Assembly: GCF_030362835.1 (NCBI RefSeq)
Contig: NZ_JAUCGQ010000001.1
Span: 1,405,461 to 1,469,460, forward strand
Direction: 5' to 3'
DNA: 64,000 nt
Source: Cellulomonas alba
GTDB lineage: Bacteria > Actinomycetota > Actinomycetes > Actinomycetales > Cellulomonadaceae
This document shows positions 21,670 to 32,624 of the stretch, piece after piece (the stretch's first letter is position 1; each line of letters opens with the position of its first letter). The notes below the pieces were generated by a model that ran no database searches, was not told the DNA's origin, and saw only the letters and a list, made by a program, of their open reading frames with translations. Made by a program: the position numbers and the translations under genes.

Positions 21670-23343
21670 TTACGCCGTGACGACGTCCCGTCGCCGGAAC
21701 CGGTCGACCCCGAGCCAGACGAGCACCGCCGCAACCGCCGCCAGCACGACGACGGGCGTCCACGAGAACGGCTCGGCGGGCTGCGCCGGCGTCGCCGCGA
21801 ACGGCAGCGCGTCCAGCAACCAGTCGGGCAGCCGCAGCGCGGGCCCGACGACGACCACGACCCACATCGCGCCGACGACGGCCCAGGTCGCGGCGACCGC
21901 GACGCGCGGCGCCCAGCCGAAGAGGACGACCGCGACGCCGACCACCACCATGACGGCCGGCCAGTACGCCAGCGCCGCGAGCGCGAGCGAGCCCACCTGG
22001 CCCGCGGACCCGGTCGACGCGCCGTACGACCACCCGAGCAGCGCGCCCGAGACGACGAGCAGCGCCGCCGACCCGACGGCCGGGATCACGAGCCGGTCGA
22101 GCGCCCACCGCGCGCGCGGCACGGCACCCGCGAGCTGGAGCTCCGCCATGCCCGCGGCCTCGTCGGTGCGCAGCGCGAGCGCGGTCTGCACGGCGAACAC
22201 GCTCACCACGAGCGCGATGATCTCGACGAGCAGCGCGACGAGGTCGTCGACACCCGTGCCACCGATCACGTCGGTCATCGTCGAGCTCGCGTCGTCCAGC
22301 AGGTCCGTCATCGCGTCGACCACCGAGCCGAACAGCACCGCGCTGAGCAGCACCGCGACCGACCAGCCGATGATCGGTCCGCGCTGCAGCCGCAGCGAGA
22401 GGCCCAGCGGCCGCGTCCACCGCTCGGGTGCGCGCGCCGGGCCGGGTCGGTCGGCCACGAGGCCCGCGCCGAGGTCGCGCCGGACCTCGAGCCGCAGCGC
22501 GACGAGGTGCAGCACGACCGTCAGCCCGAGCAGCAGCGCGAGCACCCACCACCGGTTCGCGCCCCACGGCTGCATCTCCTGGCCCCAGCCGATCGGCGAC
22601 ACCCACGTGAGCCGCCCGTCGCCGAGGTCGCCGAGCATGCGCAGCACGTAGAACGCGCCGATCACGGCCGCGCCGATCATGTTCGCGCCACGCGACGTCG
22701 TGGCCACCTGGTTCGCCACCGCGGCGACGCCGAGCGCGACCGCGCCGACACCCGCGATCGACGCGCCCAGCACCAGCGACCCCGTGACGCCCGCACCGTC
22801 CGGGTCGAGCTCGAGCAGGATCGACGCGACCGCCACGCCGACGCCGCACGCGAGGCACAGGGCGGCGTTCACCAGCCACGCCGCCGTCGAGTACGCGTGG
22901 ATGCCGAGCATGTGCGCGCGCAGCAGCTCGGTGCGCCCGAGCTCCTCGTCGGCCCGGCCGCTGCGCGTCACGAGGAACGCGACGCCGAGCATCAGGCACA
23001 GCGCGCAGGTCATCCAGATCTTCGTCCAGACCGCGCCGCCCATCGTGTTCGGTGCCGCCTCCAGGCCGGTCAGCGCCTTGATCGCGGGTGTGTCGCTGAC
23101 GCGGGCGAAGTCGTCGAGCGACTGCTGCGTGTCGAAGATCGAGCGGTAGTAGACGGCGACGTACGCGAACAGCCCGACGACGACGTACAACCACGTCACG
23201 AGGCGGACGCGGTTGCGGCGCACCACGAGCCGCAGCGCGGCACCGATCCCCGCGAACGGGTCGGCGGGCCGCCGGGCCTGCGAGGCAGCGTCGGGCGTCG
23301 GTGCGGGTGCGGGTGCGGCCGGCCGGGTCGAGACGGCGGTCAT
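21670..23343 (-). CDS. ABC exporter permease, tetronasin-type
   Basis: A 557-residue integral membrane protein with about 12 hydrophobic segments arranged as two similar halves. Both halves open with a basic helix and then a membrane segment (LVVRRNRVRLVTWLYVVVGL and SLRLQRGPIIGWSVAVLLSA). The N-terminus is Ala/Pro-rich and cytoplasmic. Length and order match the tetronasin-like exporter permeases of actinobacteria (M. tuberculosis Rv1217c type), where TetR, ATPase and permease occur in the same order as here. The start overlaps the ATPase stop by four bases. The substrate is unknown; drug or lipid export is the family expectation. Confidence 0.85.
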   Translation of the reverse strand: MTAVSTRPAAPAPAPTPDAASQARRPADPFAGIGAALRLVVRRNRVRLVTWLYVVVGLFAYVAVYYRSIFDTQQSLDDFARVSDTPAIKALTGLEAAPNTMGGAVWTKIWMTCALCLMLGVAFLVTRSGRADEELGRTELLRAHMLGIHAYSTAAWLVNAALCLACGVGVAVASILLELDPDGAGVTGSLVLGASIAGVGAVALGVAAVANQVATTSRGANMIGAAVIGAFYVLRMLGDLGDGRLTWVSPIGWGQEMQPWGANRWWVLALLLGLTVVLHLVALRLEVRRDLGAGLVADRPGPARAPERWTRPLGLSLRLQRGPIIGWSVAVLLSAVLFGSVVDAMTDLLDDASSTMTDVIGGTGVDDLVALLVEIIALVVSVFAVQTALALRTDEAAGMAELQLAGAVPRARWALDRLVIPAVGSAALLVVSGALLGWSYGASTGSAGQVGSLALAALAYWPAVMVVVGVAVVLFGWAPRVAVAATWAVVGAMWVVVVVGPALRLPDWLLDALPFAATPAQPAEPFSWTPVVVLAAVAAVLVWLGVDRFRRRDVVTA

Positions 23344-24278
23344 GACCGCGCCCCCTCCCGGTCCGCTGCCGTGGCACGCCGCTCGGCCGCCGCGAGGTCG
23401 TCGCCGTAGTGCCGCAGGAACAGCTCCTCGAGCGACGGCGGGTTCGCGACGAGCGACCGCGGCTGGAGGGCCGCCACCGCCGCGAGCACCGAGGGCAGCT
23501 CGGCCTCGTCGACCGCGAACGTGACGTGGTCGTCCTGCTGGTGCAGGTCGTGGACGCCCGCGAGCGCCGCGAGCCGGTCCGCGCCGGCGTCGACCGCGAC
23601 GGTCACCTGCGACCGCGTCAGGTGGCGCAGCTCCGCGATCGTGCCGGACTCGACCGCCGCGCCCTCGCGGATGATCGTGACGCGGTCCGCGAGCTTCTCC
23701 ACCTCGGCGAAGATGTGGCTCGACAGCAGCACCGAGCGCCCCTCCGCCTTGACCTCGCGCACCGCGTCGGTGAAGACGGCCTCCATGAGCGGGTCGAGGC
23801 CGGAGGTGGGCTCGTCGAGCACCAGCAGGTCGGCACGGGACGCGAGCGCCGCGACGAGCGCGACCTTCTGCCGGTTGCCCTTCGAGTACGTGCGCGCCTT
23901 CTTCGTCGGGTCGAGCTCGAACCGCTCGAGCATCGCTGCGCGCCGCGCCGGCTCGAGGGGCGCCGACAGCCGGGCGAGGATGTCGATCGCCTCGCCGCCC
24001 GTGAGGTTCGGCCACAGGTTCACGTCGCTCGGCACGTACGCGATCGAGCGGTGCAGCCGCACCGCGTCGACCCACGGGTCGCCGCCCAGCACGGTCGCGC
24101 GGCCGCCGTCCGCGTGCAGCAGGCCGAGCAGGATGCGGATGGTCGTCGACTTGCCCGAGCCGTTCGGCCCGAGGAACCCGACCACCTCGCCGGTCGGCAC
24201 GGCGAGGTCCAGCCCGCGCAGCGCCTGGACGACGCCGAACCGCTTGGTGAGGCCGTCGACCTCGATGGCGAGACCCAT
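23340..24278 (-). CDS. ABC exporter ATPase, tetronasin-type
   Basis: A 312-residue ATPase with Walker A GPNGSGKST (about 38-46), a divergent signature YSKGNRQKVALVAAL instead of LSGGQ, Walker B LLVLDEPTSGLDP, and switch His in LLSSHIFAEVEK. The SKGNRQK form is usual for this exporter group. GGAG lies eight bases upstream of the ATG. It sits between the TetR gene and the permease and is translationally coupled to the permease. Confidence 0.92.
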   Translation of the reverse strand: MGLAIEVDGLTKRFGVVQALRGLDLAVPTGEVVGFLGPNGSGKSTTIRILLGLLHADGGRATVLGGDPWVDAVRLHRSIAYVPSDVNLWPNLTGGEAIDILARLSAPLEPARRAAMLERFELDPTKKARTYSKGNRQKVALVAALASRADLLVLDEPTSGLDPLMEAVFTDAVREVKAEGRSVLLSSHIFAEVEKLADRVTIIREGAAVESGTIAELRHLTRSQVTVAVDAGADRLAALAGVHDLHQQDDHVTFAVDEAELPSVLAAVAALQPRSLVANPPSLEELFLRHYGDDLAAAERRATAADREGARS

Positions 24279-24301
24279 GGGGAGGCTCCGTTCGAAGCAG
24301 G

Positions 24302-24967
24302 TCAGGACGCGGACGCGCCCTGGTCGTCGTGCGGCTCGGCCAGGAACCGCACGTAGTCGTCGAGGATCGAGCGGTCCGCGAGGTACCCCTCGGTGGCGAG
24401 CTCGAGGATCGGCAGGATGACGTCGCTGCCGGCGTCGCCGAGCGTCGCGACGAACTCGTCCGGCGTCGCGGGGCTCGTCACGAGGAACTGCACGAGCAAC
24501 GCCCCCATCGTCTGGTACGTGAGGTAGCGGAGCCGCGCCTCCTCGTCCCGCGAGGGCCGGACCAGCCCGGACTCGACGCCCCGCGCCATGACGTCGCGCA
24601 TGTCGTCGGTCAGCCGGTCGAGGAAGCGCCGCGCTCCCGGCCCTCCGGCGCCGACGGCGCGGATCAGGTAGACGAGGATCGTCGGCGAGCTCGTCGGCTG
24701 CGTGAGCTCCGTGAGCAGGTGCGCGGACGGCGCGTCGACGGCGTTCGTCTTGATGTCGCGGTAACGCCGCAGCACCTCGGCGTCGCACTCCTCGCGCAAC
24801 GCCTCCTTCGAGCCGAAGTGGTGCGTGATCAGCCCGGGCGAGACCTCCGCGTGCGCCGCGATCGTCCGGAACGACGCACCGAACCCCGACTGCGCGAAGC
24901 ACTCGATCGCCGCGTCGCGGATCCGGGCCCGCGCGGTCAGGTCGACCACCTCTCGCGCTATACGCAC
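24302..24967 (-). CDS. TetR-family regulator of the adjacent ABC exporter
   Basis: A 221-residue regulator. The HTH lies at about residues 14-58 with ARARIRDAAIECFAQSGF, ASFRTIAAHAEVSPGLITHHFGSKEAL; the rest is a helical ligand-binding domain. It is the first gene of an operon with the ATPase (23-base gap) and permease, so it most likely represses them. The GTG at 24967 is chosen because TAGCCT sits seven bases upstream on the minus strand; a second GTG eight codons later is possible. Two GCTATAC direct repeats flank the start. Confidence 0.88.
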   Translation of the reverse strand: MRIAREVVDLTARARIRDAAIECFAQSGFGASFRTIAAHAEVSPGLITHHFGSKEALREECDAEVLRRYRDIKTNAVDAPSAHLLTELTQPTSSPTILVYLIRAVGAGGPGARRFLDRLTDDMRDVMARGVESGLVRPSRDEEARLRYLTYQTMGALLVQFLVTSPATPDEFVATLGDAGSDVILPILELATEGYLADRSILDDYVRFLAEPHDDQGASAS

Positions 24968-24983
24968 GTACAACAGGCTATAC
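24957..24983. promoter_or_regulatory. candidate TetR operator: GCTATAC direct repeats and -10
   Basis: GCTATAC occurs at 24957-24963 and 24977-24983, offset by 20 bp (about two helical turns). The minus-strand -10 TAGCCT (24975-24980) overlaps the second copy and the GTG start lies between them, a position suited to autorepression. Confidence 0.5.
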
Positions 24984-25105
24984 ACGCGACCAGTCCGCGA
25001 CAAGCGGCTGCCCGGACCGTGATCGACCGAGCCGCCGCGCGGGGCCGGCCTGGCCCGAGGCCCGGGCGGGCCGGAAGGTCCCGGGCCCCCCGGACGGCCC
25101 GCCGG

Positions 25106-25111
25106 TACGTT
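25106..25111 (+). promoter_or_regulatory. -10 TACGTT, leaderless start of 181-aa gene
   Basis: TACGTT lies six bases before the ATG at 25118, without a Shine-Dalgarno. Confidence 0.5.
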
Positions 25112-25117
25112 CCCGGC

Positions 25118-25663
25118 ATGGACCTCGCCGACCTCCAGGCGCGCGTGCGCATCGCGCTGACGAGCACCCTCGTCGACGAGTGGACGCTCTTCGCGCCGAC
25201 CGCCGGCACCAGCCGACCCAGCGCGCGGAGCGTCGCCTTCCACCTCGGCTGGTACCTGCGCCAGACGATCCCCCGCGACTGGGACGTCGACAGCGCCTAC
25301 GACCGCAGCGGCATGCTGCTCGAGGAGTCGGTCCGCTTCGAGGCGCGCCAGGTCCCCGACCTGATCGCGCACCACCGTGGCCTGCTCGGCCCGGAGCACA
25401 ACCTGCTGCTCGCCCACGTCTTCGCGGCCGAGGCCGACGAGGACCAGCCCCGCGACCTGACCGCTACGGCCGCGCTGCAGCACCGGTTCGGCTATCGGTA
25501 CGCGCTGCTGCTCGACCTCCGCCTGGACGTCGCGGGCAGCGACGCGACCGTCGCGCCGCACTGGCACTGGTCGACGCTCGAGTCGGACGCGGTGACGCCC
25601 GGTCCGGTGCCGGTCTACACGGACTCCGCGCTCGACGAGCTCAGACGGCGGGCACGGCGCTGA
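25118..25663 (+). CDS. hypothetical protein (181 aa)
   Basis: A soluble protein of 181 residues beginning MDLADLQARVRIALTS, rich in His, Trp and Tyr in places (VAFHLGWYLRQTIPRDWDVDSAYDR, LIAHHRGLLGPEHNLLLAHVF, VAPHWHWSTLES). No signal peptide or membrane segment is seen and no family was recognised with confidence. The ATG is set by TACGTT at six-base spacing. Its last 23 bases overlap the convergent gene below. Confidence 0.65.
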   Translation: MDLADLQARVRIALTSTLVDEWTLFAPTAGTSRPSARSVAFHLGWYLRQTIPRDWDVDSAYDRSGMLLEESVRFEARQVPDLIAHHRGLLGPEHNLLLAHVFAAEADEDQPRDLTATAALQHRFGYRYALLLDLRLDVAGSDATVAPHWHWSTLESDAVTPGPVPVYTDSALDELRRRARR

Positions 25664-25952
25664 GCCGGTCGCGGCGCCCGACGGCCGCCTGCGCGGGCGC
25701 CGTCGCGCCCGTTCGTCGCACCGCGAGGTACGTGACCGCCAGGGAGTAGACGTCGAGCGCCTTGTCGTACGACTGGTAGTCGGTCAGGTCGCGGTGCGTG
25801 AACGCCTGGAGCACCGACTTGTCGATCCCGTCGACGACGAGGGACGCCAGGATCGCCGGCAGCGGGAACCGTCCGATGAGCAGCGGGTCCACGAGCCGCG
25901 CCCGCACGACGAGCGCGACGACGGCCAGGTCCGCGCCAGACGCGTGCGCCAT
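25641..25952 (-). CDS. probable truncated membrane protein (103 aa)
   Basis: The first 80 residues, with PLLIGRFPLPAILASLVVDGIDKSVLQAF and YQSYDKALDVYSLAVTYLAV, look like the start of a longer multi-span actinobacterial membrane protein as I recall that family (about 200 residues). Here the conserved part ends abruptly and is followed by a low-complexity tail and a stop inside the convergent neighbour. It may be a decayed or 3'-truncated gene, although the start is well set: TAGCCT lies six bases before the ATG. The function is unknown. Confidence 0.5.
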   Translation of the reverse strand: MAHASGADLAVVALVVRARLVDPLLIGRFPLPAILASLVVDGIDKSVLQAFTHRDLTDYQSYDKALDVYSLAVTYLAVRRTGATAPAQAAVGRRDRLSAVPAV

Positions 25953-25958
25953 GCGGGG

Positions 25959-25964
25959 AGGCTA
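25959..25964 (-). promoter_or_regulatory. -10 TAGCCT, leaderless start of truncated membrane gene
   Basis: Minus-strand TAGCCT six bases before the ATG at 25952. Confidence 0.45.
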
Positions 25965-26016
25965 GCCGTCGGTGCGCCACCCGCACCGCCGGGCCGCGCG
26001 CTGCCACGATCGAGCC

Positions 26017-26760
26017 GTGTCGCGCGTCGAGCGGTGGGAGCACGCGGTCGAGTGGCCGTTGGTCGTGGCGGCATTCGCGTTCCTGACGGCGTACGCGATC
26101 CCGATCGTCGACCCGGAGGTCGACCCCGCCGTGCGTGACGTCTGCACCACGGTGTTGACCGTCACGTGGATCGCGTTCGCGCTGGACTACGCGGTACGCC
26201 TCGTCCTCAGCGACCGACGGTGGGCGTTCGTCCGCAGCAACGTCCTCGACCTCGCCGTCATCGCCCTGCCCGTGCTCCGGCCGCTGCGCCTGCTGCGGCT
26301 GATCGCGCTCGTCGCGGTCCTCAACCGCGCGGGCGCCAACAGCCTCCGTGGCCGCGTGGTGACCTACGTGATCGGCGCGACGACCCTGCTCGTGGTCTGC
26401 GGTGCGCTCGCCGTGACGGAGGCCGAACGGGGCCACCCGGGCGCCACCATCGAGGACGTCGGCGACGGCCTGTGGTGGGCCGCCACGACGATCACGACCG
26501 TCGGCTACGGCGACCGCTATCCGGTGACCACGACCGGTCGGTTCGTCGCGGCCGCGCTGATGATCAGCGGGATAGCGCTGCTCGGCGTCGTGACCGCGAC
26601 GCTCGCGTCGTGGCTCGTCGAGCGCGTGACGGAGGCGGGCGAGCAGGAACGCGCCGCGACCCACGCCCAGGTCTCGGCGCTGCACGACGAGGTGCTGCTG
26701 CTTCGCGCGGAGCTCGCCGCGCTGCGCACGTCCGGCCGGACGGACGACGACCCCGCCTGA
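26017..26760 (+). CDS. voltage-gated potassium channel-like protein
   Basis: A 247-residue membrane protein. Six hydrophobic segments fit an S1-S6 channel; the S4-like segment RPLRLLRLIALVAVLNRAG has spaced Arg residues, and the selectivity filter reads TTITTVGYGDRYP (about residues 164-176). The C-terminal 40 residues form a probable coiled coil with TQVSALHDEVLLLRAEL-like heptads. It should conduct K+. GTG is chosen because CACGAT lies six bases upstream; no ribosome binding site is present. A stand-alone gene with no regulatory RCK domain. Confidence 0.9.
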   Translation: MSRVERWEHAVEWPLVVAAFAFLTAYAIPIVDPEVDPAVRDVCTTVLTVTWIAFALDYAVRLVLSDRRWAFVRSNVLDLAVIALPVLRPLRLLRLIALVAVLNRAGANSLRGRVVTYVIGATTLLVVCGALAVTEAERGHPGATIEDVGDGLWWAATTITTVGYGDRYPVTTTGRFVAAALMISGIALLGVVTATLASWLVERVTEAGEQERAATHAQVSALHDEVLLLRAELAALRTSGRTDDDPA

Positions 26761-26798
26761 CGTCGGCGGACCGATGCCCGCTTGAGTCCGCCGGGCGT

Positions 26799-26816
26799 GT
26801 CCGGAACGTTCCGGAC
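26799..26816. promoter_or_regulatory. 18-bp perfect palindrome upstream of acetate genes
   Basis: GTCCGGAACGTTCCGGAC is a perfect palindrome 85 bases before the acetate-permease ATG. Its AACGTT core resembles LacI-family operators, but the cognate regulator is not in the window. Confidence 0.5.
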
Positions 26817-26900
26817 CTGCCGGTTCGACCGATCGGTGCCACGCTTTCCACGACGCGCCCGCCAGGCAGCGACGGACGATCGCCTCGATGAGGAGGAGAC

Positions 26901-27547
26901 ATGTCCACGGTCGAATCACGCGTCGGTGTGGCGGCGGCCCCGCCGGTGCCGGGCGCGCACATCGCCGACCCGGCCCCGCTCGGGCTCGCGGCGTTCGCGC
27001 TGACGACGTTCGTGCTGAGCCTGGTGAACGCCGGCATCATCCCGGTGTCCGTCGAGCCCGTCGTGTTTGGGCTCGCGCTCGCCTACGGCGGGGTCGGACA
27101 GCTGATCGCGGGCCTGTGGGAGTTCGCCAAGGGCAACACGTTCGGCGCCACCGCGTTCGTCTCGTACGGCGGGTTCTGGCTCGCGTACTGGTACCTGACC
27201 GGCCACACCGATCTGTCGAAGGCCGGCGCCGACCTGCACACGGGCGTCGGCGCCTTCCTGCTGGCGTGGGGGATCTTCACGTTGTACATGGCGATCGGGG
27301 CGCTCCGCACGAACGTCGCCACGTTCGTGGTGTTCGCGCTGCTGACGATCACCTTCTTCCTGCTGGCGTTCGGCGACTTCGGGCCGAACGAGACGCTCAC
27401 CAAGGTCGGCGGCTGGTTCGGCCTCGCGACCGCCGTCGCCGCCTGGTACACGTCCTTCGCCGGCGTCACGGCGTTCACGTTCAAGCGGACGATCCTGCCG
27501 GTCCGGCCCCTCGCCCCGGTCGCGGCCCCGGTCGCCGTGGTCGCGCG

Positions 27548-27551
<4 letters not shown>
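26901..27551 (+). CDS. acetate/succinate uptake permease (GPR1/FUN34/YaaH family)
   Basis: A 216-residue protein with six membrane segments and the family signature ADPAPLGLAAFALTTF near residue 22, where the first residue is Asp in place of the usual Asn. Family members (SatP, AceTr) import acetate or succinate with protons. GAGGAGGAGAC lies before the ATG. Its stop overlaps the start of the acetyl-CoA synthetase gene, so uptake and activation of acetate are translationally coupled. A palindromic site lies upstream. Confidence 0.9.
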
Positions 27552-29518
<1,967 letters not shown>

Positions 29519-29537
29519 CCCGTCCGGTGCGTGGACC

Positions 29538-29576
29538 GCGGACGCTCACCGTGCGACTGTCGTGGTGGGCGTCCGC
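29538..29576 (+). terminator. hairpin after acs
   Basis: A 13-bp stem with one G-T pair (29538-29550 with 29564-29576) and a 13-base loop lies 19 bases after the acs stop. Confidence 0.65.
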
Positions 29577-29638
29577 GCACGTCAGGGTCGACGACCTGGA
29601 CGCCCGTCCGGGATCGATACCGATCCGTGACCTGAAAG

Positions 29639-29652
29639 TTACTTGGTAGTAA
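29639..29652. promoter_or_regulatory. inverted repeat before peptide-transporter operon
   Basis: TTACT-TGGT-AGTAA is a 5-4-5 inverted repeat in an AT-richer patch about 90 bases before the binding-protein gene. It may be an operator or part of the promoter; a clear -35/-10 pair was not resolved. Confidence 0.35.
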
Positions 29653-29740
29653 GACTCTCGGTACCCACGACACACAGGTGTGCTACCCAAGGGCCACCTG
29701 GGACCCGCATGAGGTCCGGACATCAAGGAAGAGGCTCCGC

Positions 29741-31384
29741 ATGACCCGAACTGCTCGTCGTCGCCTGCTGGTGACGACCACCGGCCTCGCGGCCGCGGCG
29801 CTCGTGCTCACCGGCTGCTCGGGCAACAGCTCGAGCAACGGCACCAGCACCGGCGGGAGCGGCAGCAAGACGCCGCTGATCATCGGCACGACCGACAAGA
29901 TCACGTCGATCGACCCGGCGGGCTCGTACGACAACGGCTCGTTCGCCGTCATGAACCAGATCTACGCGTTCCTGCTCAACACCCCGTACGGCAGCCCCGA
30001 CCCCAAGCCCGAGCTCGCGGAGTCGGCGTCGTTCACGAGCCCGACCGAGTACACGGTGAAGCTGAAGCCGGGCCTGAAGTTCTCGAACGGCCACGACCTG
30101 ACGTCGTCCGACGTGAAGTTCACGTTCGACCGCCAGCTCAAGATCAACGACCCGAACGGCCCCGCGTCGCTGCTCTACAACCTCGACAGCGTCAGCGCGC
30201 CCGACCCGACCACGGTCGTCTTCAAGCTCAAGGCCGCGAACGACCAGATCTTCCCGCAGGTCCTCTCGAGCCCGGTCGGCCCGATCGTCGACGAGGAGGT
30301 CTTCTCGCCGGACAAGGTCACCGCGGACGACGACATCGTCAAGGGCGGCGCCTTCGAGGGCCCGTACACGATCACGTCGTACAAGGTGAACGAGCTCATC
30401 GCCTACAAGGCCAACCCGAACTACCAGGGCCTGCTCGGCGCGCCGAAGTCGTCGATCGTCAACGTCAAGTACTACGCCGACGCCTCGAACCTCAAGCTCG
30501 ACGTGCAGCAGGGCAACATCGACGTCGCGTTCCACAGCCTGACGGCCACGGACATCGCCGACCTGCGCAAGGACAAGAACGTCAAGGTCGTCGAGGGCCC
30601 CGGCGGCTCGATCCGCTACATCGTGTTCAACTTCAACTCGATGCCGTACGGCGCCAAGACGCCCGAGGCCGACCCGGCCAAGGCGCTCGCCGTGCGCCAG
30701 GCGGCCGCTGACCTGATCGACCGCCAGGCCATCACCGAGAACGTCTACCACGGCACGTGGAAGCCGCTCTACAGCCCGATCGCGGCCGGCCTCACGGGCC
30801 AGGAGGACGTCTTCAAGACGCTCTACGGCGACGGCAACGGCGGCCCGGACGCGGCGAAGGCGAAGGCGACGCTCCAGGCCGCCGGCGTGACGACCCCGGT
30901 CAAGCTGAGCCTGCAGTACAACACCGACCACTACGGCCCGTCGGGCAGCGACGAGTACGCGCAGATCAAGGCGCAGCTCGAGAAGGACGGCCTGTTCCAG
31001 GTCAACCTCGCCTCGACCGAGTACACGCAGTACTCGAAGGACCGCGTCAAGGACGTGTACCCCGCCTACCAGCTCGGCTGGTACCCGGACTACTCGGACG
31101 CTGACAACTACCTGTCGCCGTTCTTCGTCAAGGACAACTTCCTGGCGAACCACTACGACAACAAGCAGGTCCAGGACCTGATCACCAAGGAGGCGACGAC
31201 GTCCGACCCGACGGAGCGCGCCGACGTCATCAAGCAGATCCAGGAGCTCGAGGCGAAGGACATCTCGACCCTGCCGTACATGCAGGGCAACGAGGTCGCG
31301 GTGACGCGTGCCAACGTCTCGGGCGCCGACACGACGCTCGACGCGTCGTTCAAGTTCCGCTACGGGGCTCTCTCGAAGAGCTGA
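29741..31384 (+). CDS. ABC importer substrate-binding lipoprotein (peptide/SBP5 family)
   Basis: A 547-residue lipoprotein. The signal has an Arg-rich start and lipobox LTGC with the lipidated Cys near residue 27, followed by a Ser/Asn/Gly linker. The body matches family 5 oligopeptide-binding proteins: IGTTDKITSIDPAGSYDNGSF, then FSNGHDLTSSDVKFTFDRQLK, GPYTITSYKVNELIAYKANPNY, and VRQAAADLIDRQAIT. It captures peptides or similar compounds outside the membrane for the permeases encoded next. AAGGAAGAGG lies upstream of the ATG, and an in-frame earlier ATG lacks a good site. Confidence 0.92.
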   Translation: MTRTARRRLLVTTTGLAAAALVLTGCSGNSSSNGTSTGGSGSKTPLIIGTTDKITSIDPAGSYDNGSFAVMNQIYAFLLNTPYGSPDPKPELAESASFTSPTEYTVKLKPGLKFSNGHDLTSSDVKFTFDRQLKINDPNGPASLLYNLDSVSAPDPTTVVFKLKAANDQIFPQVLSSPVGPIVDEEVFSPDKVTADDDIVKGGAFEGPYTITSYKVNELIAYKANPNYQGLLGAPKSSIVNVKYYADASNLKLDVQQGNIDVAFHSLTATDIADLRKDKNVKVVEGPGGSIRYIVFNFNSMPYGAKTPEADPAKALAVRQAAADLIDRQAITENVYHGTWKPLYSPIAAGLTGQEDVFKTLYGDGNGGPDAAKAKATLQAAGVTTPVKLSLQYNTDHYGPSGSDEYAQIKAQLEKDGLFQVNLASTEYTQYSKDRVKDVYPAYQLGWYPDYSDADNYLSPFFVKDNFLANHYDNKQVQDLITKEATTSDPTERADVIKQIQELEAKDISTLPYMQGNEVAVTRANVSGADTTLDASFKFRYGALSKS

Positions 31385-31495
31385 CGCGGTGACCTCCGGG
31401 CGGTCCCGCTCGCGCCACACGCGCGGGCGGGGCCGCTCGGCGCACGTACGCACCTCGCGGCAGACTCACCGCATCCTTCGCACGACAGGCAGCTC

Positions 31496-32623
31496 ATGAC
31501 CTCCACCACGCAAGGCGCGCCGACGGACGTCGCGCCCGGCGACCCGTCCGCAGGCGACCGCCGGGCCGGCGCCCCCACCGCCCCCGCGCGAGGCCGGAGC
31601 AGCAGCAAGCTCGGCCGCTACCTGCTGATCCGCTTCCTGCTCATCTTCCCGACGATCTTCATCCTCGTGACGACGGTCTTCTGGCTGATGCGCGCGACGG
31701 GCGACCCGATCACCGCCGCGCTCGGCGGACGCCTCACGCCGGACCAGCTCGCGGAGCGCGTCCACCAGGCCGGCTACGACCGGCCGATCCTCACGCAGTA
31801 CCTCGAGTACCTCGGCAACATCGTGCACGGCGACTTCGGCACGACCATCTCGGACAACCAGCCGGTCACGCACGTGCTGCTGACGTACGGCGCCGCGACC
31901 CTCGAGCTCGCGGTCTACTCGCTGATCGTCGCGTTCGCGCTCGGCATCCCGCTCGGCCGCATCGCCGCGGCCCGCCGCGACCGCGGGGCGGACGCCACGC
32001 TGCGCGTCTCCGCGATCCTCGCGTACGCGACGCCCGTGTTCTTCGCCGGCATCCTGCTCAAGCTCATCTTCTCGGTGTGGCTGAACGTGCTGCCCGTCGC
32101 GGGCCGCGCGTCGACCGGCACCGAGATCCAGCTGCAGACCAGCGGCGCCCAGACCGGCATCTACATCGTCGACGCGATCAGCACGGGCGACCCGGCCGCG
32201 GTGCAGGACGTGCTGCGGCACGCCGTGCTGCCGGCCGTCACGCTCGGCCTGCTGTTCGCCGGCGTGTTCCTGCGCCTCGTGCGGACCAACGTCATCGGCA
32301 CGCTCGGCACCGGCTACGTCGAGGCGGCGCGCTCGCGCGGCGTCTCCGAGCGGCGGCTGCTGCGCAAGCACGCGTGGCGGCCCGCGCTCGTCCCGATCAT
32401 CACCGTCATCGGCCTCCAGGTCGCGCTGCTGCTCGGCGGCGCGGTGCTCACCGAGACGACCTTCGAGTGGAAGGGCCTCGGGTTCCAGCTGGTGCACTAC
32501 CTGCTCGCCCGCGACTTCGTCGCGGTGCAGGGCATGGTGGCGCTCCTCGCCGTGATCGTCGCCGTGACGAACTTCGTCGTCGACGTCATCGCGGCCCTCG
32601 TCGACCCGCGGATCAGGTACTGA
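31496..32623 (+). CDS. peptide ABC importer permease (DppB-like)
   Basis: A 375-residue permease with a hydrophilic N-terminal extension of about 38 residues before the first membrane segment RYLLIRFLLIFPTIFILVTTVFWLM. The usual six segments follow, and the cytoplasmic coupling loop reads GTGYVEAARSRGVSERRLLRKHAWRPAL. It forms the channel with the DppC-like protein. The next gene begins one base after its stop codon. Confidence 0.92.
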   Translation: MTSTTQGAPTDVAPGDPSAGDRRAGAPTAPARGRSSSKLGRYLLIRFLLIFPTIFILVTTVFWLMRATGDPITAALGGRLTPDQLAERVHQAGYDRPILTQYLEYLGNIVHGDFGTTISDNQPVTHVLLTYGAATLELAVYSLIVAFALGIPLGRIAAARRDRGADATLRVSAILAYATPVFFAGILLKLIFSVWLNVLPVAGRASTGTEIQLQTSGAQTGIYIVDAISTGDPAAVQDVLRHAVLPAVTLGLLFAGVFLRLVRTNVIGTLGTGYVEAARSRGVSERRLLRKHAWRPALVPIITVIGLQVALLLGGAVLTETTFEWKGLGFQLVHYLLARDFVAVQGMVALLAVIVAVTNFVVDVIAALVDPRIRY

Positions 32624-32624
32624 C

